A stretch of DNA of 64,000 bases, from assembly GCF_022346605.1 (NCBI RefSeq), contig NZ_JAKRNT010000001.1, positions 1 to 64,000 of the forward strand. The letters are read 5' to 3'. The notes beneath the pieces were generated by a model that did no database searches, was not told where the DNA came from, and saw nothing but the letters and a program-made list of their open reading frames with translations. Position 1 is the stretch's first letter. The number at the start of each line of letters is the position of its first letter. The position numbers and the translations under genes are program-made. Shown here one piece after another: positions 43,138-51,801 of the stretch. This DNA comes from Sporosarcina sp. ACRSL (GTDB taxonomy: Bacteria; Bacillota; Bacilli; Bacillales_A; Planococcaceae).

Positions 43138-43899
43138 ATGATGGAGAAGGGGGCTTTTTCAGTAGAAAAAGATAAAGGTGATATTAAATTTTCAATAATA
43201 ATACCTGCTCATAATGAAGAAAATTATATTGGGAAATGCTTGCAGTCTATATTGAAAGCCTCAAAACCATATGAAAATCAAGTTGAAGTCATCGTCGTGT
43301 TAAATCGGTGTACGGACGGAACGAAAGAAATCGCAGAATCATACAATTGCTTCACGATTGAGAATGTCGATAAAAACCTATCCAAGATTCGTAACGCTGG
43401 CGTTGATATTGCGAGAGGTGAGATGATCGTCACAATTGATGCGGATTCCCAGATGAACGAGAATTTATTGTCCGAAGTGGAACGGTTTCTAACAAGTGGA
43501 AAGTATATCGGTGGCGGAGCGGCAGGGAAATTCGAAAGAATGTCTATGGGGATATTTGTTTCAACCTTATTACTCATCGTCCCACTACTTTTTAAATATG
43601 GAGCAATCTCCGTAGGGATATTTTGGTGTTATAAAAAGGACTTTAAGGCGATCAACGGGTTTAATGAGAAAATGCTTATGGCGGAGGATGCCGATTTTGC
43701 GAAGCGATTAAAAGATTGGGGAAAGAAGAATGGAAAAAAATACGGTACGATAAAAAATGGGATGATTACTTCTTGCAGAAAGTTTGATAAACATGGAGAC
43801 TGGGCTTTGCTTAAACGTCCGAAGTTAATCCTAGCCTATCTAAAAGGGACTGATCAGAAATATGCGGATGAGGCATATTATGAAAATCAAGATAGATAA
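43138..43899 (+). CDS. Family 2 glycosyltransferase
   Basis: A 253-residue GT-A glycosyltransferase: FSIIIPAHNEENYIGKCLQSI (nucleotide-sugar binding start, cited in part as IIPAHNEENYIGKC), VIVVLNRCTDGT, and the DxD motif TIDADSQM for metal-UDP binding, then GFNEKMLMAEDADFAKRLK, the catalytic base region. One hydrophobic segment near 145-165 may touch the membrane. No other sugar or wall genes lie nearby, so the acceptor is unknown. GGGAGACAGG precedes ATG 43138. Confidence 0.83.
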   Translation: MMEKGAFSVEKDKGDIKFSIIIPAHNEENYIGKCLQSILKASKPYENQVEVIVVLNRCTDGTKEIAESYNCFTIENVDKNLSKIRNAGVDIARGEMIVTIDADSQMNENLLSEVERFLTSGKYIGGGAAGKFERMSMGIFVSTLLLIVPLLFKYGAISVGIFWCYKKDFKAINGFNEKMLMAEDADFAKRLKDWGKKNGKKYGTIKNGMITSCRKFDKHGDWALLKRPKLILAYLKGTDQKYADEAYYENQDR

Positions 43900-43962
43900 C
43901 AAAGTAGTGTAATACAATGTCTGGGTTAGCATTCTATTTTATGTAGAAGGCGAGGTTTTTTT

Positions 43963-44775
43963 ATGAAAAAAATAATTATTGAAGATAGTACAATAAAGGA
44001 CATACCAATAATAAGCATTTATCAAGCAAATATACGTAAGTCCCCATTGGTCTTTTTTTTACATGGGTACGGGGGAAAGCGTGAACAAGCGTTGGATTTT
44101 GGATATATGCTTGCAAAAAAAGGGTTTTATTACGTTAGTATGGACTGCAAAGGTCATGGTGAGAGAACACTAACCAACGAAAGTTTCAAGTTTTCCGCGG
44201 TTTTTCCACCAGATACTGGATTGGATACATATGTCCGCATGCATGAAGTTATTGAACAAACAGCCACTGATATCCAAAGTTTAATTGATTACTTTAAAAG
44301 TAAAGACGAGATTGACTCCAATAAAATTGGAATATCAGGTTTTTCTATGGGAGGATATGCATCATTTTATATAGCAGCAAATAACCCCAATATTAAGGTC
44401 GCTGTTCCAATAGCCGGAAAACCAGCCTTTACTAAAGCATGGCAAGATTCTATCGCTTCCACAGTTACTTATGACAAGTGGAGTCCTCAACTTCAAGAAG
44501 CAGTTGAAGAAATAGAAAGACGTACAGATTATTTTCAGAAAATAGACCCTTTCGATAAAATGAGTAACTTTTCTCCAAAACCATTGCTAATAATTAATGG
44601 CGATCAAGACACTGATTCTCTATACATTTATTCATTAGAGCTTTATAACAAGTTATTACCTTTGTACACTGATAACCCGGATAAGCTTAAGCTCAGTATG
44701 CCTTTTGTTAATCATCAATTTAACTATAGTGTGAAACTTGAAACATGCAATTGGTTTGAAAAACATCTTGTTTAA
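43963..44775 (+). CDS. Alpha/beta hydrolase (YitV/S9-like)
   Basis: A 270-residue hydrolase. Motifs: PLVFFLHGYGGKREQ (oxyanion), ISGFSMGGYASF (nucleophile Ser), LLIINGDQDTDSLY (acid) and PFVNHQFNYSV (His). The order and spacing resemble esterases of the prolyl-oligopeptidase-like YitV group. No signal peptide. GGCGAGG precedes ATG 43963. It stands alone by spacing. Substrate unknown. AT-rich DNA like its neighbours. Confidence 0.82.
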   Translation: MKKIIIEDSTIKDIPIISIYQANIRKSPLVFFLHGYGGKREQALDFGYMLAKKGFYYVSMDCKGHGERTLTNESFKFSAVFPPDTGLDTYVRMHEVIEQTATDIQSLIDYFKSKDEIDSNKIGISGFSMGGYASFYIAANNPNIKVAVPIAGKPAFTKAWQDSIASTVTYDKWSPQLQEAVEEIERRTDYFQKIDPFDKMSNFSPKPLLIINGDQDTDSLYIYSLELYNKLLPLYTDNPDKLKLSMPFVNHQFNYSVKLETCNWFEKHLV

Positions 44776-44910
44776 GTGTTAATTTGGAATAATCAGGTGC
44801 TAGAATGAGAAATGACATAAGGTTGTTTAGGGACAAATTATTAAAGAATTATACATGTTGTCGGAATATTCATTTAACAAATTAACGCAAAATGTGATGA
44901 GGGTATAAAA

Positions 44911-45762
44911 ATGGATAATGGAACAGCCAAAAATATTAGAGAAGGATTAACAGCTGACTGCTCGAAGTGCTTTGGCCTGTGCTGCACAGCGCTTGCAATT
45001 GTAGCATCAACTGATTTTCCAATAAACAAGCCAGCAGGTACGCCTTGTGTCAATTTACAATCTGATTATAGTTGTCAAATTCACAGTAACCTTCGGGGAA
45101 GAGGTTTTAAAGGCTGTACTGTTTTTGATTGTTTAGGTGCTGGACAAGTCGTTTCTCAGGTGACTTTTAAAGGTCAAAGTTGGCGAGATAATCCTGAAAT
45201 TGGAGATAAGATGTTCCGCGTGTTTCCGATCATGGAACAAATACATGAAATGATAGCTTACATATCAGAAGCCTTGTCGTATGACATTCCCCATAAATTA
45301 TCTGATAGATTGAATGTGCAGTTAGTAGCCTTACAGAACTTAACAAGACTCGATGCTGAACAATTACTAGTTCTTGATTTAGCGAAGTATAGAATTCCAA
45401 TAAATAATTTGCTTTCTGAAACTAGCAAGTATATTCGAGAAAGCTTACTCGCAAAGTTGCCTGGCAATAAAAATGCTACGAACTATAATCATGAAAGAGC
45501 TGATTGGATTGGCAAAAAATTAAGAGGTAAAGATTTAAGAGCGATGAATTTTAGGGGAGCATATTTGATAGCTGCAGATTTGAGGAATACAGATCTAAGA
45601 AGTGCCGATTTTATTGGCGCTGATTTGCGTGATGCTGATGTAAGCGGAGCGAACTTATCTACGAGTATGTTTTTAACTCAAATGCAAATTAATTCGGCTA
45701 AGGGTGATGTAAAGACAACGTTACCATCTCAAATAGAAAGACCCTCTCATTGGGTTAAGTGA
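44911..45762 (+). CDS. Pentapeptide-repeat protein with N-terminal Cys-rich domain
   Basis: A 283-residue two-domain protein. The N-terminus has eight Cys in a zinc- or iron-cluster-like arrangement: C17-x2-C20-x3-C24-C25, then C46, C55, C69 and C74, reminiscent of YkgJ-type CxxCxxxCC proteins. A middle helical part (about 100-185) follows. Residues about 205-250 form two to three coils of pentapeptide repeats (LRAMNFRGAYLIAADLRNTD, then LRSADFIGADLRDADVSGAN). Pentapeptide helices can mimic DNA (Qnr, MfpA), but this stretch is short. Related architectures occur in actinobacteria and bacilli as I recall. Function unknown. Confidence 0.85.
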   Translation: MDNGTAKNIREGLTADCSKCFGLCCTALAIVASTDFPINKPAGTPCVNLQSDYSCQIHSNLRGRGFKGCTVFDCLGAGQVVSQVTFKGQSWRDNPEIGDKMFRVFPIMEQIHEMIAYISEALSYDIPHKLSDRLNVQLVALQNLTRLDAEQLLVLDLAKYRIPINNLLSETSKYIRESLLAKLPGNKNATNYNHERADWIGKKLRGKDLRAMNFRGAYLIAADLRNTDLRSADFIGADLRDADVSGANLSTSMFLTQMQINSAKGDVKTTLPSQIERPSHWVK

Positions 45763-45801
45763 TGTTGTTCATGTTTGTCCATTAAAGGAGATAGTTAGAT
45801 A

Positions 45802-45838
45802 GCATTTCCATTTCAAAGTGCGCTACTGGAAAAAATGC
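45802..45838. repeat. Imperfect hairpin in the spacer before a GNAT gene
   Basis: GCATTTCCA (45802-45810) pairs with TGGAAAAAATGC (45827-45838) around TTTCAAAGTGCGCTAC. It lies in the gene-free spacer 45763-45937, downstream of an AAAGGAG that leads to no start codon. Confidence 0.4.
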
Positions 45839-45937
45839 ACCATTTATGAATTAACTTATGATATTGATATTTAGCTGTTTGAAAAAGTTTTTTGCATAAA
45901 TAGGGAAGGTTTAGTTAAAAAGAGGTGAGTTAAATAT

Positions 45938-46393
45938 ATGTATCAATATTTCAATGGCCTAGTAATTAGGGAAGGCACTGAGGGAGTTCCAGCTGACTAT
46001 GTAGAATATCTTTTTGAAGATGCAGGATGGGCGAGAAATACTCCATCTTGGCAGAAAGAAAAGTATTCCATAATATTTAGAAACTCAACCTGGGCATTTA
46101 CTGTTTGGGATAATAACAAAATGATTGGTATGGTTAGGGTCATATCAGACAAAGTTATGGTTGCCAACATACTGGATTTAGTAGTTTTATCAGAATATCG
46201 AGGAAAAGGTATAGGCAAAAAACTTGTGGAACTTTGTGTTCAAAAACTTCCCCACGGTGATTGGTTCGCACACACTTCTGCTAACAATTTTAAATTCTAT
46301 GAAACATGTGGCTTTGAAGTAAAAGACTTAACTATGAATGGTACTTGTGCTTATTACGGATATATTCAAGCACGTAAAGATGGACAAAGGTAA
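45938..46393 (+). CDS. GNAT family N-acetyltransferase
   Basis: A 151-residue acetyl-CoA-dependent acetyltransferase. Motif A reads LDLVVLSEYRGKGIGKKLVE, with the R/Q-x-x-G-x-G/A loop EYRGKGIGKK, and motif B includes NFKFYETCGFEVK. It resembles the YjdJ/PaiA-like single-domain GNATs. AGAGGTGAG precedes ATG 45938. Substrate (amine of a metabolite, protein or drug) cannot be told. Confidence 0.85.
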   Translation: MYQYFNGLVIREGTEGVPADYVEYLFEDAGWARNTPSWQKEKYSIIFRNSTWAFTVWDNNKMIGMVRVISDKVMVANILDLVVLSEYRGKGIGKKLVELCVQKLPHGDWFAHTSANNFKFYETCGFEVKDLTMNGTCAYYGYIQARKDGQR

Positions 46394-46410
46394 ATAATCT
46401 TGTTATTGTT

Positions 46411-46468
46411 TATCGGCTAACGATAGTATTTTTTTGGGTTATTTCGCAATCGGGCGCGTTGCCCTAAC
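46411..46468. repeat. Palindromic spacer element between two GNAT genes
   Basis: Two small hairpins (TATCG-GCTAA-CGATA at 46411-46425 and GGGC-GCGTT-GCCC at 46452-46464) flank a T-run and the phrase TTTCGCAATCGGGCGCGTTG, ending in CTAAC. From memory this resembles spacers seen near resistance-like genes in other Bacillales; that is unverified. Confidence 0.45.
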
Positions 46469-46481
46469 AAGGAGAGCACAA

Positions 46482-47240
46482 ATGAAACAAATAACATTTG
46501 ATAATATTTATACACTTGGAAACATAACGGATGAAAATGCTCTTTATCGACATTTTCATTACCCTGAGATGTTAATCAGGTACGATAGTAATTTCATTAA
46601 GTTTAAAACTTTACCGTCACTAACTGAATTTAAAGAAGTTGAAAATTACCTTAAGGATTTCCATATGAATAATGGCCAAAATCATGTAAAATTCTCTTTT
46701 CCCGCAAATAGTAAGCCAACAGAAGAACTATTTGCTTATCTACATACTAAGGGGTATGAAATTAGTTTTCTAGAATTGTATGCTATTGAGCCAAAACACT
46801 TTCCTCTCGTGACAAACAACCCAGATATAGATATTCAAGTAGTGACTGATAATAACTTAAATGCCCTACTTGACCTACAATATAAGCACGACCTAGAGAT
46901 TGGAACTGAATTTGCAGAGAAGAAGACCGACCTCATAAAGCGTCAGTTCAATGATCCAGATATTCTACAAATATTAGCTGTTTATAAAGGTTCTCCTGCA
47001 GGCTATGTAGATGTCATTATCTCCAATGAAATAGTAGAGATCGATAATTTTACTGTTGACGAGGAGTTTCGGAAAAAAGGAATAGGAAGCCGACTACAAA
47101 AATTTGTAATGGATTCATTTCCAGAGAAGGTCGTAATATTAGTTGCCGATGGAGAAGATACCCCAAGAGAAATGTACAAAAAACAAAACTACCAGTATCG
47201 GGGATTTACATACGAAATACTAAAAATATATGAAGATTAG
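46482..47240 (+). CDS. GNAT family N-acetyltransferase with N-terminal extension
   Basis: A 252-residue protein in which the GNAT fold occupies the C-terminal half: IVEIDNFTVDEEFRKKGIGSRLQKFVMD carries motif A with EFRKKGIGSRL, then MYKKQNYQYRGFTYEIL. The first 120 residues look like a degenerate second GNAT domain. ATG 46482 has AAGGAGAGC upstream; an in-frame ATG at 46434 lies inside the palindromic spacer and is not used. Substrate unknown. Confidence 0.83.
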   Translation: MKQITFDNIYTLGNITDENALYRHFHYPEMLIRYDSNFIKFKTLPSLTEFKEVENYLKDFHMNNGQNHVKFSFPANSKPTEELFAYLHTKGYEISFLELYAIEPKHFPLVTNNPDIDIQVVTDNNLNALLDLQYKHDLEIGTEFAEKKTDLIKRQFNDPDILQILAVYKGSPAGYVDVIISNEIVEIDNFTVDEEFRKKGIGSRLQKFVMDSFPEKVVILVADGEDTPREMYKKQNYQYRGFTYEILKIYED

Positions 47241-47416
47241 TTTTAATTACCCTCTCATAAACAATGCCCCTTACATTGGATCTACTTTTTGTTCGTAATC
47301 ATCCGCTAAACTTCAACCATTTGAAATTTTTTTCAGGGAATCCGTATAATTCTCCCATACTTATTCGTTATACATATGAAAGAAATAGAGGGGGCTATAC
47401 TTTGGAGGAACAGAAA

Positions 47417-48337
47417 ATGAATCACGTCATTGAGCTATCACGGGAATTTCAGAAAGAATTTGAAACAGTCATTGCTGATTTAGGGGAAGGATTATGGAAC
47501 TACTGTCGCTATTTAACGGGATCTCCCTGGGATGGTGAGGATTTATATCAGGAAACGATGTTAAAGGCTATGGGAGGGTTATATCAACGTTGGCATGTAA
47601 CAAATCTTAAATCTTATCTTTATCGGATTGCAACGAATACATGGATTGACCATTGTCGTAAAGAAAAGCGTAACCTTGGAACGTTGTCTGAAGAAGATAT
47701 GCCTTCCACAGATTTTGCTGATAATCTCGATCTTGAAGAAGCTTTGGAACAATTGTTTTACCTTTTCACACCAAGGCAGACAGCTGTTTTTCTGTTAAAG
47801 GAGATTTTCGAGTTCACGGCAGACGAAGTGGCAAGTATAGTAAAAACAACACCTGGCGCTGTGTATGCTACAACAAGAAGGATGAAAAATAAGCTGAAAG
47901 AAGTGCCTGAGGGAATGAGATTGAAAACGGAGCCTACTGAAAGTGAGAATTTAGTCATCCAGGCATATTTGAAGGCACTAACCAATGGCGACGTGGAAGG
48001 AATTCTTAAGTTGTTCAGCGACCAGCCCCATTATGAAGCTTCCCTTGGCTTTCTGGAAACGACGAAGGATGAAATTAGAAACGGGTCGTTACAATTTGGA
48101 TTGCCGGGCCACAGAGTGGAGCAATATATGTTATGGGGCAGGCCAATCATTGTCGTCCTAGCAGAATCAAAAAATGGGCCACTCATTCATGATATTCAGT
48201 ACCAAGAGATTGAAAACGGAAAAATTGTAATGTCCAGAAGCTACTTTTTTCGAAAAGAGTTTATCTTTGCTGCATCAAAGGAGTTAGGGTTTGCTCCACA
48301 GCTCAATAAACCGCCAGTGAATTGGGAGAAGGATTAA
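47417..48337 (+). CDS. ECF sigma factor with C-terminal SnoaL-like domain
   Basis: A 306-residue extracytoplasmic-function sigma factor. Region 2 reads GSPWDGEDLYQETMLKAM and LYRIATNTWIDHCRK. Region 4 reads FTPRQTAVFLLKEIFEF, then TADEVASIVKTTPGAVYATT. After about residue 175 comes an NTF2/SnoaL-like domain (NLVIQAYLKALTNGDVEGIL), as in ECF41-type sigma factors, where it modulates activity in place of a separate anti-sigma. None is adjacent. ATG 47417 follows TTTGGAGGA at eight bases. Targets unknown. Confidence 0.87.
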   Translation: MNHVIELSREFQKEFETVIADLGEGLWNYCRYLTGSPWDGEDLYQETMLKAMGGLYQRWHVTNLKSYLYRIATNTWIDHCRKEKRNLGTLSEEDMPSTDFADNLDLEEALEQLFYLFTPRQTAVFLLKEIFEFTADEVASIVKTTPGAVYATTRRMKNKLKEVPEGMRLKTEPTESENLVIQAYLKALTNGDVEGILKLFSDQPHYEASLGFLETTKDEIRNGSLQFGLPGHRVEQYMLWGRPIIVVLAESKNGPLIHDIQYQEIENGKIVMSRSYFFRKEFIFAASKELGFAPQLNKPPVNWEKD

Positions 48338-48366
48338 TTTGGAAAAGTAACCACACTTGCAAGAGA

Positions 48367-48396
48367 AAAGGGCGCGCTAATTATAGCGTGCCCTTT
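48367..48396. terminator. Bidirectional hairpin between sigma factor and GNAT genes
   Basis: AAAGGGC-CGCTA..TAGCG-GCCCTTT stem with one mismatch, between converging genes. Confidence 0.65.
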
Positions 48397-48413
48397 GTAG
48401 TAGCTATTTACTT

Positions 48414-49298
48414 TTAAAACTCTGCTGTAATTGGCAACTTGATTTGCAGGCTCTCCACATCAATGTCACCTCTCACCATGAGAAAATCCACATCTTCATA
48501 TTCGACAGCAGAAAACCCCTCACCCAATAAATCCGGAGGGAAGTACAAATTCACTTTGTTAAATGATTGTGGTATGACAGAATAAATCTGCTCAAGAGTC
48601 GGTAACTCCGGTCCAATGATGTCATACAGTTCTAGAGTCTCTTCATCGATTTCAAAGATAAGTATGACATTTAAGTCAGGTGAGAAGTAAAGCATCTCGC
48701 GCAACATTGGGTTATACATATTCAAATAAAAAGACGGCGCGTAAGCCGGTGGGTAAAACCGTACTGATGTAGGCGTATTATTCTTGAACGCCCATCGTAT
48801 CTTTTGCATGTCAGCTGGATCAAAAATGGTTAGACGTTCAAGCTTGTTCTCGACTTTTTCAGCATCATGAAGATGTAGTTTTGTGAAAAAATGCTCCTTG
48901 ATTACTTTAAACCCATACTTCGTGTACAGTACTGGGTTTGAAGTCATTAGAAATGAATATTCATAGTTGGTATCTATATATTCCAATGCCTTATGCATCA
49001 AAGATTTCATTAACCCTTTACCCCGATAATCAGGATCTGTCATGACAGACTGGATGCCAGCTACTAGTACCTTTTCGCCGTTTATCATCAAAGGCATCTC
49101 AAATACGGAAACGTTTGCAACAGCTGTATCCCCATTGAAAAAGGTAAAAGGAATATAAGTTGGATCCCAAAAACCTCTAGCATAAAAGTCTTTGAATGTA
49201 TCAACTTGAATACCAAACACCTTTTCAAACAGTGGATAGAGCCTCTCACGTAATTCATCATTTCCTGCGTATTTCATTTCAAATGTTAACTGGTTCAA
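48414..49298 (-). CDS. Two-domain GNAT acetyltransferase (Eis-like)
   Basis: A 294-residue protein. The N-terminal GNAT domain has GIQSVMTDPDYRGKGLMKSL (acetyl-CoA loop) and MTSNPVLYTKYGFKVI; the rest resembles the C-terminal part of the Eis-like group. Start is TTG 49298 with GGGAGGA seven bases upstream. It is the only minus-strand gene in the 41-56 kb stretch. A 10-codon frame with a very good ribosome binding site lies 21 bp upstream and may regulate it. Confidence 0.83.
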   Translation of the reverse strand: MNQLTFEMKYAGNDELRERLYPLFEKVFGIQVDTFKDFYARGFWDPTYIPFTFFNGDTAVANVSVFEMPLMINGEKVLVAGIQSVMTDPDYRGKGLMKSLMHKALEYIDTNYEYSFLMTSNPVLYTKYGFKVIKEHFFTKLHLHDAEKVENKLERLTIFDPADMQKIRWAFKNNTPTSVRFYPPAYAPSFYLNMYNPMLREMLYFSPDLNVILIFEIDEETLELYDIIGPELPTLEQIYSVIPQSFNKVNLYFPPDLLGEGFSAVEYEDVDFLMVRGDIDVESLQIKLPITAEF

Positions 49299-49319
49299 TT
49301 TTTAATCCTCCCAAGTGTA

Positions 49320-49352
49320 TTAGTTTAATGGTTGGATTGTAAATGTTGGCAT
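49320..49352 (-). CDS. Putative 10-residue leader peptide MPTFTIQPLN
   Basis: On the minus strand AAAGGAGG (49367-49360) stands seven bases before ATG 49352; the frame ends at TAA 49322-49320, only 21 bases before the TTG of the GNAT gene. A TTGACA lies further upstream near 49398. A strong initiation site for such a short frame before a resistance-type gene recalls erm/cat translational attenuation. Only weak pairing (AATCC with GGATT of the gene's own binding site) was seen. Confidence 0.45.
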   Translation of the reverse strand: MPTFTIQPLN

Positions 49353-49445
49353 ATGTAGACCTCCTTTCCAATTTAGTTTAATATTATATTTACTATTGTC
49401 AATACATTCTGAAGGAAATGCAAATAGTGAGGTGGTGTGATTTTT

Positions 49446-50717
49446 ATGGATGCATTGCGATTAAAACTAGAAACATATCTTGAAAAATATCTAGAATTAT
49501 GGGACTTTTACGGAGTTATTCAAGTAACTAACAAAGGGGAAGTGCTATTTGAAGATGCATACGGCTATGCAAGTATCGAGTTTAGAATCAAAAATGATAT
49601 AAACTCGCGCTTCTCTATCGCCTCGATGTCAAAGCAATTTACAGCCTTTGCGATTATGCTCCTCTACGATAAGAAACTGCTGGACATCGATAAATCTGCA
49701 CAATACTACCTCCCTGCTCATATGAAAATTGACGAATTAATCACTGTCCATCATTTATTATCACATACTTCCGGTTTATATAATTTCACAAACTTCGAAG
49801 ATGACTTCTTTGCTCGTTACAACAGAATGGATTATTCGCGAAACGATTTCTTCCACAGATATATTAATAAAAAGCCTACAAAGCAAGCGGGTACGGTATT
49901 TGATTACAATAACTCGAATTATAATCTGCTTGCGTGGATCATTGAAAATGTTTCAGGAGAAACATACGGTGATTTTGTAAGAAATCATATATTCCTACCT
50001 TTACAGATGATGAACAGCGAAATTGATGACGGTTGTAAGCCGATTAAAAACAGATCATGTAATTACGTGAAAGACTTTGATGCAACGATCAAAAGTCCGT
50101 ATTTTAATGAGAAATTTAGCATCGGTGCAGGTGCAATTGTTTCCAACTGTGGGGATTTGTACAAATGGTATACCTGTTTACGGGATCGGAAGCTCCTGTC
50201 CAGCAAAGTGTATGCTAGGTTTTTTAGCGTGAATGAAAACAATTACTGCTATGGACTGGAGCATCAATATGTTTACGGCACAGATAGATATTCACATGGA
50301 GGCGATCACCTAGGGATCAGCACGTATATGCAGAATTTTTTTGATGAAGATCTTTGCATCATCATACTTTCTAATAATGAAGCGATAAATCAGTACAGAT
50401 TGGGCAATGCAATTTCGGATATTCTGCATCATGTTGAGGTAGCGGCTCCGACAAAACATAAAGAGCTCCCTTCTAGCGAAAGTGAGCTTGAAAAGTATTG
50501 CGGAACATACTTGAAAGATAAGATCGTAGTGGAATTAATAATTGGAAAATTATATTTTACGAGGTTCGCTGGCAATCTTCATATTGAAATCTACCCAGTA
50601 GGTGAAGGGAAATTTGCTAGAAGATACTTTGATCAAATCGAGCCATACAGCATTGTTGAGAACGAAAACGGTAAAATGTCGTTTTTCGGATATACGAGGG
50701 GAAACTCCATAAATTAG
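49446..50717 (+). CDS. Serine hydrolase, beta-lactamase/class C PBP-like
   Basis: A 423-residue serine hydrolase of the PBP4*/AmpC superfamily. The SxxK motif is S60-M-S-K63 in FSIASMSKQFTAF; the second motif is DYNNSNYNLLAWI; the HGG motif is YSHGGDHLG, in place of KTG. A C-terminal lipocalin-like domain follows (CGTYLKDKIVVELIIGKLYF). No signal peptide, so it is probably cytoplasmic and acts as a peptidase or esterase rather than true beta-lactamase. ATG 49446 has GAGGTGG about nine to ten bases upstream; GTG 49437 is too near. Confidence 0.85.
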   Translation: MDALRLKLETYLEKYLELWDFYGVIQVTNKGEVLFEDAYGYASIEFRIKNDINSRFSIASMSKQFTAFAIMLLYDKKLLDIDKSAQYYLPAHMKIDELITVHHLLSHTSGLYNFTNFEDDFFARYNRMDYSRNDFFHRYINKKPTKQAGTVFDYNNSNYNLLAWIIENVSGETYGDFVRNHIFLPLQMMNSEIDDGCKPIKNRSCNYVKDFDATIKSPYFNEKFSIGAGAIVSNCGDLYKWYTCLRDRKLLSSKVYARFFSVNENNYCYGLEHQYVYGTDRYSHGGDHLGISTYMQNFFDEDLCIIILSNNEAINQYRLGNAISDILHHVEVAAPTKHKELPSSESELEKYCGTYLKDKIVVELIIGKLYFTRFAGNLHIEIYPVGEGKFARRYFDQIEPYSIVENENGKMSFFGYTRGNSIN

Positions 50718-50752
50718 GGCTCTATCAGTGCGAAAAGCAAGGGGGAATTTAC

Positions 50753-51262
50753 TTGAAAGTCAGATTGTCAGCGTATGATGAAAATTGGATTCAAATGTTT
50801 CATGAGGAAGCTCTTTTTTTGAGAGGGATACTCGGGGATGAAATCATTAAATTTGAACATTTTGGGAGTACTTCTGTACCGGGCATGAAAGCAAAACCTG
50901 TCATTGACATGATGTGTCTCGTAAAAGATATCAAGAAAATCGATACGTTTAATGAGAAGATGCGTTTGTTTGGATATGACGTTGCTGGCGAGTGGGGAAT
51001 TCAAGGCAGACGATTATTTCGTAAGGGCGGAGAAAACAGAACTCACCACATTCATGTTTATCAGCATGATAACTTACAAATCCATCGACATCTAGTATTG
51101 CGAGATTATTTGAGAAATCGTCCGGAAGAAGTTGAACGATATACAAATTTCAAAGAAGAATTAGCTCAACGATATGATGATACAGCTTTTTACAGCAAAG
51201 CAAAAAAGCCTTTTGTTATGGAATTGGAAAAACGTGCATTGAGTTGGTTTGAAAACCAATGA
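50753..51262 (+). CDS. GrpB family protein (nucleotidyltransferase-like)
   Basis: A 169-residue GrpB/UPF0157 protein with a minimal nucleotidyltransferase fold: IIKFEHFGSTSVPGMKAKPVIDMM holds the GS-x10-D-x-D-like motif (cited in parts: HFGSTSVPGMKAKPVID), then THHIHVY and LVLRDYLRNRPE. Members occur alone or fused to dephospho-CoA kinase; function unknown. Start is TTG 50753 after AAGGGGGAA. Short spacing to its neighbours. Confidence 0.88.
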   Translation: MKVRLSAYDENWIQMFHEEALFLRGILGDEIIKFEHFGSTSVPGMKAKPVIDMMCLVKDIKKIDTFNEKMRLFGYDVAGEWGIQGRRLFRKGGENRTHHIHVYQHDNLQIHRHLVLRDYLRNRPEEVERYTNFKEELAQRYDDTAFYSKAKKPFVMELEKRALSWFENQ

Positions 51263-51283
51263 CCATAGACTGGAGGGATTTTC

Positions 51284-51778
51284 GTGGAGCTTTGGGATAT
51301 TTATGATAAAGATAGAATTAGGACTGGAAGGATCCATGAGCGAGGAAAACCTCTTCCTGCTCGAGACTATCATTTGGTCGTCTCAATCTGGATTGTTAAT
51401 AGTAAACAAGAGGTTTTGTTAGCGAAACGACATCCGGATAAGCATTATCCGAACATGTGGGAATGCCCTGGAGGCTCTGCTTTAGCTGGAGAAAGTAGTC
51501 TGGACGCTGCATTGAGGGAAGTAAGAGAAGAAATCGGGATCAATCTACCAAGTGACAAAGGGAAATTGATAAAAAGCGATAGACGCAAAAATGATTTTCG
51601 TGATGTCTGGTTATTTCATCATGATTTTTCGATTGAAGAAACCGTGCTTCAGCCGGAAGAGGTAATAGATGCTAAATGGGTTTCAATCTTGGAACTCAAA
51701 AGTATGTTTAACGATGGTTTAGTGGTTCCGACTCTAGGATATTATAAAAGTTTCTTCACTGAAAAAGTTTTGCCATAG
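51284..51778 (+). CDS. NUDIX hydrolase (YfcD/IPP isomerase-like)
   Basis: A 164-residue NUDIX protein. The N-terminus ELWDIYDKDRIRTGRIHERG and PLPARDYHLVV resemble the YfcD-type hydrolases; the NUDIX box is split over GGSALAGESSLDAALREVREEIG (in parts: GGSALAGESSLDAA, REVREEIG). GTG 51284 follows GGAGGG. Likely acts on a nucleotide or isoprenoid diphosphate, undetermined. Confidence 0.85.
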   Translation: MELWDIYDKDRIRTGRIHERGKPLPARDYHLVVSIWIVNSKQEVLLAKRHPDKHYPNMWECPGGSALAGESSLDAALREVREEIGINLPSDKGKLIKSDRRKNDFRDVWLFHHDFSIEETVLQPEEVIDAKWVSILELKSMFNDGLVVPTLGYYKSFFTEKVLP

Positions 51779-51801
51779 GCGGAGCTAATGGGGGGAGCAA
51801 T

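Noticed and set aside
44824..44904. 26-codon frame upstream of the pentapeptide gene
   Set aside because: AT-rich, weak ribosome binding site (CAGGTG) and no recognisable protein character.
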